A stretch of 10,508 nt of DNA from an uncultured Synechococcus sp. (lineage in GTDB: Bacteria > Cyanobacteriota > Cyanobacteriia > PCC-6307 > Cyanobiaceae), in the NCBI GenBank assembly GCA_937930135.1, contig CALGVO010000134.1, positions 1 through 10,508 of the forward strand. Reading direction: 5' to 3'. The notes beneath the pieces were generated by a model that saw only the letters and a list, made by a program, of their open reading frames with translations, searched no databases and was not told where the DNA came from. The first letter of the stretch is position 1. Every line of letters begins with the position of its first letter. Below are positions 6,119-10,508 of this stretch, piece after piece. A program made the position numbers and the translations under genes.

Positions 6119-7230
6119 TGCCAATCCCGGCGCCACGCCTGCCCCAGCGTTCCCACAACAGGGGCCGACGTCCTACCAGCCGGCCCCAGCTCAAGCGCCT
6201 GGCCAGACCGTGGCTGCTGCCGGTGCTCGCTCTGGCGGGGGTGATCTGTGGCGGCGCCCTGGGTTACCGCATCACGGAAGGCTGGGACTGGGGAGATTGT
6301 CTCTGGATGGTGTTGATCACCATCAGCACGATCGGCTACGGCGAAGTGGAACCGCTCTCCCAGGCCGGACGGTTGGTGACGGTGTTGATCATTGCCGGTG
6401 GCCTGGTGGTGGTGCAGCTCTCGATTCAGCGCATCCTGGGGCTGACAGAATCCGGTTACTTCCGTCAATTGCGCGATCTGCGCTTCCGGCGGATCCTCAG
6501 GCGCATGCACAACCACGTCATTCTCTGCGGCTACGGCCGCATGGGCCGTGAGATCGGTGCCCAGCTGCAGCTGGAGAATGTGCCTGTTCTGGTGGTGGAA
6601 CTGGATCCGGAACGGCGACAAGCCGCGGAAGAGAGCGGCCTGCGGGTGCTTCAGGCGGATGCCACCCTCGATGAAACCCTTTTGGAGGCCGGTCTCGAGC
6701 GCTGCCGCAGCCTTGTCGCTGCCCTGCCAAGCAACGCGGCCAATCTCTATGTGGTGCTGAGTGCCCGCGGCCTCGAGCCCCGCTGCCGGCTGATCGCCAG
6801 AGCCGACAGTGAGGAATCGGCCGCCAAATTGCGCCTTGCGGGAGCGAGCGTGGTGGTGAGTCCCTACGTGGCCGGGGGTCGGATGATGGCGGCCACCGCC
6901 CTGCGGCCCCTGGCGGTGGATTTCATGGATCTGCTGGCGGGGTCGGATTGCGAAATTGAGGAATTTCAGCTCAGCGCTGATCCCCTGTTGCTGCACAACC
7001 TGCCAGGGCGCAGCCTGTCGGAACTGCAGCTTGGGCGCCGCACCGGAGCCATGGTGCTGGCCATTCGCGACCGAGGCCGCCTGATCGCCAACCCGGGCGG
7101 CGATGTGGTGCTGGCACCCGGTCAATTGCTGGTGGTGCTGGGCAGCAAAGGCCAACTGCGGTTGTTGCGGGATCTGCTCGGTTCCGCCGTCGACATGGTG
7201 GAAACGATGGGTCGCACGGGGGGCGGCTGA
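6118..7230 (+). CDS. two-helix potassium channel with RCK (TrkA-N/TrkA-C) domain
   Basis: A 370-aa MthK-like K+ channel subunit of the inner membrane. A basic N-terminus (10-30) precedes TM1 (about 31-50), a pore helix with selectivity filter TISTIGYGEVEPL (68-80, TIGYG at 71-75), and TM2 (about 84-105). A linker (110-131) leads to the RCK Rossmann domain: ILCGYGRMGREIGAQL (135-150), an acidic residue at the end of beta-2 (Glu161, VVELDP), and QADATLDETLLEAG (179-192). A TrkA-C-type domain covers about 276-346. RCK domains bind NAD(H) or ions and gate the pore as a ring, so K+ flux gated by a ligand is the likely role. The start is coupled to the GT9-like gene by TGATG (6116-6120). The frame runs without breaks and fabG begins 46 bp later. 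Confidence 0.9.
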   Translation: MPIPAPRLPQRSHNRGRRPTSRPQLKRLARPWLLPVLALAGVICGGALGYRITEGWDWGDCLWMVLITISTIGYGEVEPLSQAGRLVTVLIIAGGLVVVQLSIQRILGLTESGYFRQLRDLRFRRILRRMHNHVILCGYGRMGREIGAQLQLENVPVLVVELDPERRQAAEESGLRVLQADATLDETLLEAGLERCRSLVAALPSNAANLYVVLSARGLEPRCRLIARADSEESAAKLRLAGASVVVSPYVAGGRMMAATALRPLAVDFMDLLAGSDCEIEEFQLSADPLLLHNLPGRSLSELQLGRRTGAMVLAIRDRGRLIANPGGDVVLAPGQLLVVLGSKGQLRLLRDLLGSAVDMVETMGRTGGG

Positions 7231-7276
7231 TCCCTGCTTACGATCCCGGGCGATGGATCACCGTTGCCGTTCTGCC

Positions 7277-8029
7277 ATGACCACATCCGCCCCTATGACC
7301 GGCCAGACGGCGATCGTGACGGGTGCCAGCCGCGGCATCGGCCGTTGCGTGGCATTGGCGCTGGCTGAGGCGGGGGCTGAGGTGGTAGTCAATTACGCCC
7401 GCTCCGCCGAGGCGGCCGAGGCCGTGGTAGCGGAGATCCTTGAGGCCGGCGGCCAGGCCTATGCCCTCAAAGCCGACGTGGCCGAAGAACCCGCGGTGAA
7501 GGCCATGGTCGACACCGTGCTCGAGCGCAGCGGCCGCATCGATGCGCTGATCAACAACGCCGGCATCACCCGCGATGGCCTGCTGATGCGCATGAAAATG
7601 GACGACTGGCAGGCCGTGATCAACCTCAATCTCACTGGCGTCTTTCTTTGCACCCGCGCAGTGACACGCACCATGCTCAAGCAGAAAAGCGGCCGCATCA
7701 TCAACATCACCTCCGTGGTGGGATTGATGGGCAATGCGGGCCAGGCGAACTATGCCGCCGCCAAAGCGGGTGTGGTGGGCCTCACCCGCAGTGCCGCCAA
7801 GGAAATGGCGAGCCGCGGCATCACCGTCAATGCCGTGGCACCGGGCTTCATCGCCACCGACATGACCAAGGATCTCAACGCCGAGGGCATCCTTGCGGCC
7901 ATTCCCCTGGGGCGGTTCGGCAATCCGGAGCAGGTGGCGGGCGCCGTGCGCTTTCTCGCGGCTGATCCAGCTGCTGCATATATCACTGGCCAGGTGCTGC
8001 AGGTGGATGGGGGCATGGTGATGGGCTGA
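7277..8029 (+). CDS. fabG: 3-oxoacyl-[acyl-carrier-protein] reductase
   Basis: FabG reduces 3-ketoacyl-ACP with NADPH in each round of type II fatty-acid synthesis. The 250-aa short-chain dehydrogenase has the cofactor motif TGASRGIG (15-22), NNAG (93-96), and the tetrad Asn118, Ser146, Tyr159, Lys163 (SVVGLMGNAGQANYAAAK). NYARS after beta-2 and the C-terminal ITGQVLQVDGGMVM are typical. I use the ATG at 7277, which gives the usual length. In-frame ATGs at 7253 and 7295 change only the N-terminus, and none has a convincing ribosome binding site. It lies on the same strand as the channel gene (46-bp gap) and ends 24 bp before the convergent 58-aa gene. Other SDR activities cannot be excluded, but sequence and length fit FabG well. 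Confidence 0.95.
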   Translation: MTTSAPMTGQTAIVTGASRGIGRCVALALAEAGAEVVVNYARSAEAAEAVVAEILEAGGQAYALKADVAEEPAVKAMVDTVLERSGRIDALINNAGITRDGLLMRMKMDDWQAVINLNLTGVFLCTRAVTRTMLKQKSGRIINITSVVGLMGNAGQANYAAAKAGVVGLTRSAAKEMASRGITVNAVAPGFIATDMTKDLNAEGILAAIPLGRFGNPEQVAGAVRFLAADPAAAYITGQVLQVDGGMVMG

Positions 8030-8053
8030 TGCGCTGATCAGGCCGCACGACTG

Positions 8054-8230
8054 TCAGGACTCGAGCGGCTGTCCCAGTTCATCGCGCAATCGCCGGATCC
8101 TCTGGAGCAGCCGCAACCTTCGGCTCCGCGCCGTGGCCGTGAGAAAAATGCGCAGCGGCACATAAACGAGCGTCATGGCTCCGGCCAGAGCCGCGATCAG
8201 CACAAACAGCAGGGTGCCGGAATCACTCAT
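8054..8230 (-). CDS. 58-aa single-helix membrane protein, hypothetical
   Basis: This small frame is too short for usual gene cut-offs but looks real. It starts ATG and encodes MSDSGTLLFVLIAALAGAMT, then LVYVPLRIFL, one membrane helix at about residues 6-30. A strongly basic amphipathic tail follows (RSRRLRLLQRIRRLRDELGQ, about 35-54). The charge layout predicts the tail in the cytoplasm. It fills most of the 330-bp gap between fabG and groEL2, ending 24 bp from fabG tail to tail and starting 129 bp from groEL2 head to head. A GGGA lies two bases before the ATG, too close for a standard ribosome binding site. I do not recognise a family. Small one-helix proteins are common in cyanobacteria, but no function can be assigned. 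Confidence 0.7.
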   Translation of the reverse strand: MSDSGTLLFVLIAALAGAMTLVYVPLRIFLTATARSRRLRLLQRIRRLRDELGQPLES

Positions 8231-8243
8231 GTCCCGACGTTAA

Positions 8244-8266
8244 CGAGTGTGTTCCGTTCACACACG
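8244..8266. repeat. inverted repeat CGAGTGTG-N7-CACACACG
   Basis: Eight-base arms (8244-8251 and 8259-8266) match with one mismatch around the 7-nt spacer TTCCGTT. It could be an operator-like dyad for groEL2 or the divergent small gene. The half-sites are in the wrong order for CIRCE. Confidence 0.35.
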
Positions 8267-8281
8267 CTGCAGCTGTTCTTG

Positions 8282-8297
8282 ATTCGGCTTTCCCCAC
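8282..8297 (+). promoter_or_regulatory. K-box-like element upstream of groEL2
   Basis: ATTCGG-CTTT-CCCCAC resembles the cyanobacterial groE K-box, recalled as GTTCGG-NNAN-CCNNAC, a site tied to light and heat control of groE transcription. It matches five of six bases on the left, misses the A in the spacer, and matches all fixed bases on the right. It sits 62 bp before the groEL2 ATG. With two mismatches it is only a candidate. Confidence 0.35.
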
Positions 8298-8359
8298 CGA
8301 GGCGCTGATCCGGGAGACCGCCTCCCTGTGGGACATTGATCAGCGGGATTCAGACCATC

Positions 8360-10048
8360 ATGGCCAAACTTCTTAGTTTTTCGGATGATTCGCGCGCCGC
8401 TCTCGAGCGGGGCATGAATGCCCTCGCCGATGCCGTGCGCGTGACGATCGGCCCGCGCGGTCGCAACGTTGTGCTGGAGAAGAGCTTCGGCGCACCCGAC
8501 ATCGTGAACGACGGCGACACGATCGCCAAGGAGATCAGCCTTGATGATCCCTTTGAGAATCTGGGAGCCAAGCTGATTCAGCAGGTGGCCGCCAAAACCA
8601 AAGACAAGGCCGGCGACGGCACCACCACCGCCACCGTTCTCGCCCAGGCCATGGTGGAGGAGGGTCTGCGCAACACCGCCGCCGGTGCCAGCCCGATCGA
8701 ACTGCGTCGCGGCATGGAGAAGGCCGTGGCCCAGGTGGTGGCCGGTCTCGACCAGCGCAGCCAGAGCGTCAGCGGTGATGCCATCCGTCAGGTGGCCACG
8801 GTGAGCTCCGGCGGCGATGAAGAAGTGGGCCGGATGGTGGCGGAAGCGATGGACCGGGTCAGCGTGGATGGGGTGATCACGGTTGAGGAATCGAAATCCC
8901 TGGCCACCGAACTGGAAGTCACCGAAGGCATGGCCTTCGACCGTGGCTATTCCTCCCCCTACTTCGTCACCGATGGCGACCGCCAGGTTTGTGAATTTGA
9001 GAATGCCCTGCTGCTGCTCACCGACCGCAAGGTCAGTGCTGTGGCCGACCTCGTGCCTGTTCTCGAAAGCGTCCAGTCGTCTGGCTCACCCTTGGTGATC
9101 CTGGCGGAAGAGGTTGACGGGGAAGCCCTGGCCACGCTGGTGGTGAACAAAAATCGCGGTGTGCTCCAGGTGGCAGCGGTGCGTGCTCCTTCCTTCGGAG
9201 AACGCCGGAAAGCCGCCCTGGCTGACATCGCCGTGCTCACCGGTGGCACGGTGATCAGCGAAGACAGAGCAATGACCCTCGACAAGGTGACGCTGGCCGA
9301 CCTGGGCCGCGCCCGTCGGATCACGATCACCAAAGACAGCACCACGATCGTGGCCAATGATGATCACCGGGATGCTGTGTCAGCTCGGGTGGCTTCGATC
9401 CGCCGTGAACTGGAGAACACCGACTCCGAGTATGACCGTGAAAAGCTGAACGAGCGGATCGCCAAGCTTGCCGGTGGCGTTGCGGTGATCAAGGTTGGAG
9501 CACCCACCGAAACCGAACTGAAGAACCGCAAACTGCGGATCGAAGATGCCCTCAACGCCACGCGCGCTGCCGTGGAAGAGGGAATCGTCGCCGGTGGCGG
9601 CTGCACCCTGCTGCAGCTCTCGGCTGAGCTGGAGGGCCTCGCCAACACACTTCAGGGTGATCAACGCACTGGCGTGGCGATTGTGCAGCGGGCCCTGGCA
9701 GCACCACTGCGCCAGATTGCGATCAACGCTGGCGCCAACGGCGATGTGGTGATCGACGAAGTGCGCCGCAGCGGCAAAGGCTTCAATGCCGTGACCGGCG
9801 GTTACGAAGATCTGCTCCAGGCCGGCATTCTCGATGCCACCAAAGTGGTCCGTCTCGCCCTGCAGGATGCGGTGTCGATCGCATCCCTGCTTGTCACCAC
9901 TGAAGTGGTGATTGCCGACAAGCCCGAGCCTCCAGCCCCTGCGGCTCCTGGCGGTGGTGATCCCATGGGTGGCATGGGCGGAATGGGTGGCATGGGCGGA
10001 ATGGGCATGCCTGGCATGGGCGGCATGGGAATGCCCGGCATGATGTGA
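8360..10048 (+). CDS. groEL2: 60 kDa chaperonin GroEL, stand-alone copy
   Basis: A 562-aa group I chaperonin subunit that folds proteins as a double ring with GroES and ATP. The ATP-site features are intact: TIGPRGRNVVLEKSFGAP (29-46), Asp51 in VNDGDTI, GDGTTTATVLAQ (85-96, Asp86) and Asp396 in RIEDALNATRAAVEEG, the equivalents of E. coli Asp52, Asp87 and Asp398. AGGG at 411-414 and the C-terminal domain are normal. The tail is a long GGM repeat ending in PGMM. The start is the conserved MAK at 8360; an in-frame TTG at 8336 adds only eight non-family residues. No groES precedes it, so it should be the second, monocistronic cyanobacterial copy; the groESL operon would lie elsewhere. Calling it copy 2 is inference from context. 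Confidence 0.95.
   Translation: MAKLLSFSDDSRAALERGMNALADAVRVTIGPRGRNVVLEKSFGAPDIVNDGDTIAKEISLDDPFENLGAKLIQQVAAKTKDKAGDGTTTATVLAQAMVEEGLRNTAAGASPIELRRGMEKAVAQVVAGLDQRSQSVSGDAIRQVATVSSGGDEEVGRMVAEAMDRVSVDGVITVEESKSLATELEVTEGMAFDRGYSSPYFVTDGDRQVCEFENALLLLTDRKVSAVADLVPVLESVQSSGSPLVILAEEVDGEALATLVVNKNRGVLQVAAVRAPSFGERRKAALADIAVLTGGTVISEDRAMTLDKVTLADLGRARRITITKDSTTIVANDDHRDAVSARVASIRRELENTDSEYDREKLNERIAKLAGGVAVIKVGAPTETELKNRKLRIEDALNATRAAVEEGIVAGGGCTLLQLSAELEGLANTLQGDQRTGVAIVQRALAAPLRQIAINAGANGDVVIDEVRRSGKGFNAVTGGYEDLLQAGILDATKVVRLALQDAVSIASLLVTTEVVIADKPEPPAPAAPGGGDPMGGMGGMGGMGGMGMPGMGGMGMPGMM
9965..10000 (+). repeat. perfect 18-bp tandem duplication in the GroEL tail
   Basis: Two identical 18-bp units (9965-9982 and 9983-10000), each encoding MGGMGG, start the C-terminal GGM tail; a more diverged MG/PG-rich stretch follows to the stop. 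This is typical of GroEL tails and open to slippage. Confidence 0.9.
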
Positions 10049-10075
10049 AGCGCCTGAGGCCTCAGGCGCTTCACA
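10044..10075. terminator. perfect 32-bp palindrome, shared bidirectional terminator
   Basis: Arms of 16 bases (10044-10059 and 10060-10075) are exact reverse complements with no spacer. The core is GAAGCGCCTGAGG and its complement. The groEL2 stop TGA (10046-10048) lies in the left arm and the stop of the convergent 60-aa gene (10071-10073, minus strand) lies at the mirror position in the right arm. It can form a GC-rich hairpin in either transcript. No T-run follows on either side, so intrinsic termination would be non-canonical. Confidence 0.75.
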
Positions 10076-10253
10076 GCGCACGCACCAGGCGGGCATGCAG
10101 TCGACACACGGTGAGAGCCTCACGGGGTGGGCGTCGGCACAGACGCCCCAACTCCGCGTTTAAGGCCTGCAGTTCACCTATCGGCAGGCCGGCGATCGGC
10201 ATGCCGAGCAACATGCCACCGAGAAGAAGCGGCGCAAAGAAACGATGGCCCAT
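10071..10253 (-). CDS. 60-aa secreted-looking protein with two cysteines, hypothetical
   Basis: The product begins MGHRFFAPLLLGGMLLGMPIAG, a short basic start plus hydrophobic core that looks like a signal peptide or membrane anchor (residues about 5-23). The rest is a small helical segment, ELQALNAELGRLCRRPP then REALTVCRLHARLV, with Cys39 and Cys50 spaced to form a disulfide if exported. The start ATG at 10253 has AAGAG a few bases upstream. Its stop falls in the palindrome shared with groEL2, in exact mirror position, which supports a real gene. It lies between groEL2 and nanE on the nanE strand, 76 bp from the nanE stop. I do not recognise the family. Confidence 0.6.
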   Translation of the reverse strand: MGHRFFAPLLLGGMLLGMPIAGLPIGELQALNAELGRLCRRPPREALTVCRLHARLVRAL

Positions 10254-10327
10254 GGCTCTTATGCGTCTCAGCCCATTCTGAACACGCGACGATCGCGCGG
10301 CTCAATCGGTTGATGCTGCTTGACCTT

Positions 10328-10359
10328 GCCTATGGCCGCGCTAGGGCGCGGCCATAGGC
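10328..10359. terminator. 13-bp perfect hairpin over the nanE stop codon
   Basis: GCCTATGGCCGCG (10328-10340) and CGCGGCCATAGGC (10347-10359) form a perfect 13-bp stem with the 6-nt loop CTAGGG. The hairpin includes the last nine sense codons of nanE and its stop. There is no T-run downstream on the minus strand. It is probably the nanE 3' end or terminator. Confidence 0.55.
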
Positions 10360-10508
10360 CTGCACCTGCAGGTCCACACCGGTGATGGCCGTCCCGACAA
10401 CGACCAAATCCGCACCTCTGGCGACGGCCTCGACCGCCGCAGGGGCGGAAGCGATGCCTCCCTCGCAGATCAACGCCACCGACGCCGGCAGCTGCTGCCG
10501 CAGGGGTT
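10330..10508 (-). CDS. nanE: N-acetylmannosamine-6-phosphate 2-epimerase, C-terminal part
   Basis: Only the last 58 residues are in the window; the gene runs off the right edge. They match the end of the NanE TIM barrel: ALICEGGIASAPAAVEAVARG (11-31 of the visible part), with the EGGI phosphate-loop strand, and GADLVVVGTAITG (31-43), the late beta-strand and phosphate-binding turn. The enzyme interconverts ManNAc-6-P and GlcNAc-6-P, normally in sialic-acid or amino-sugar use. In a free-living cyanobacterium it more likely serves envelope amino-sugar metabolism, which is inference. The stop (TAG, 10330-10332) lies inside a strong hairpin. A ThiE- or TrpC-like barrel was considered, but the GTAIT ending favours NanE. 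Confidence 0.85.
   Translation of the reverse strand, partial: PLRQQLPASVALICEGGIASAPAAVEAVARGADLVVVGTAITGVDLQVQAYGRALARP

Larger units (their letters stand above)
8231..8359. promoter_or_regulatory. divergent control region of groEL2 and the 58-aa gene
   Basis: This is the only sizeable head-to-head gap near groEL2, so it should hold its promoter. It contains the perfect 8-bp palindrome CGTTAACG (8238-8245), an imperfect inverted repeat at 8244-8266, and a K-box-like site at 8282-8297. I could not place a convincing -35/-10 pair. The groEL2 start has only a distant GGGA upstream (about 8345-8348). No CIRCE element (CACTC...GAGTG order) is present. Confidence 0.5.

Noticed and set aside
5333..6136. 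267-aa minus-strand open frame opposite the GT9-like gene
   Set aside because: It has no recognisable motif and is a shadow of the plus-strand coding frame.
5977..7155. 392-aa minus-strand open frame opposite the K+ channel and GT9-like genes
   Set aside because: It is antisense to two well-supported proteins; its His/Gln-rich composition is typical of the complement of GC-rich coding sequence.
8244..8266. CIRCE element for HrcA upstream of groEL2
   Set aside because: The half-sites are in the reverse order and the spacer is 7, not 9; the match to the CIRCE consensus is poor.
8336..8359. Eight-residue extension of GroEL from a TTG
   Set aside because: GroEL proteins start at the conserved MAK, which is the ATG at 8360.
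9962..10045. Collagen-like or low-complexity insertion at the end of GroEL
   Set aside because: Gly-Gly-Met tails are a normal feature of GroEL proteins; only the perfect DNA duplication is noted.
10045..10281. Plus-strand frame of 78 aa downstream of groEL2
   Set aside because: It overlaps the stop region and the better-supported minus-strand gene; its Arg/Ser/Pro-rich composition is shadow-like.

Overview
The window looks like chromosome from a GC-rich picocyanobacterium of the marine Synechococcus/Cyanobium type. The evidence is a high-GC, tightly packed gene set, a stand-alone GroEL with no groES beside it, a UbiA-type prenyltransferase, a tRNA gene with no encoded CCA, and protein sequences with the flavour of this group. 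The assignment comes from recognising families and from recall of similar neighbourhoods, not from a database search.

Layout, left to right. Positions 1-46 hold the 3' part of a tRNA-Val(CAC). After 110 bp with two hairpins comes a RodZ-like HTH/membrane/DUF4115 protein (+). It overlaps tail to tail with a Ppx/GppA exopolyphosphatase (-). A 75-bp divergent gap separates ppx from ubiA (+), which is followed 25 nt later by an LD-carboxypeptidase (+, TTG start). That gene overlaps tail to tail with ispD (-, GTG start with a strong ribosome binding site). A second divergent gap leads to a short GT9/heptosyltransferase-like protein (+), whose stop overlaps the start of a two-helix K+ channel/RCK protein (+); fabG (+) follows. 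Next are a 58-aa membrane protein (-), a divergent control region, groEL2 (+), a 60-aa secreted-looking protein (-), and the 3' end of nanE (-), cut by the window edge.

The genes are core metabolism and envelope functions. IspD makes an MEP-pathway intermediate for isoprenoids, and UbiA attaches a polyprenyl tail to 4-hydroxybenzoate on the route to plastoquinone. FabG serves fatty-acid synthesis. The LD-carboxypeptidase, RodZ-like protein, GT9-like protein and perhaps NanE touch the cell wall or envelope sugars. Ppx handles polyphosphate or (p)ppGpp, and GroEL2 folds proteins.

I see no mobile element, CRISPR array, phage module or obvious new system. The features most worth a second look are: a perfect 32-bp palindrome holding both stop codons of the groEL2/small-gene pair; a GT9-like protein that lacks the family's expected catalytic and binding motifs; two small conserved-looking proteins, one membrane and one with paired cysteines; a K-box-like element upstream of groEL2; and a 13-bp hairpin encoded within the last codons of nanE.
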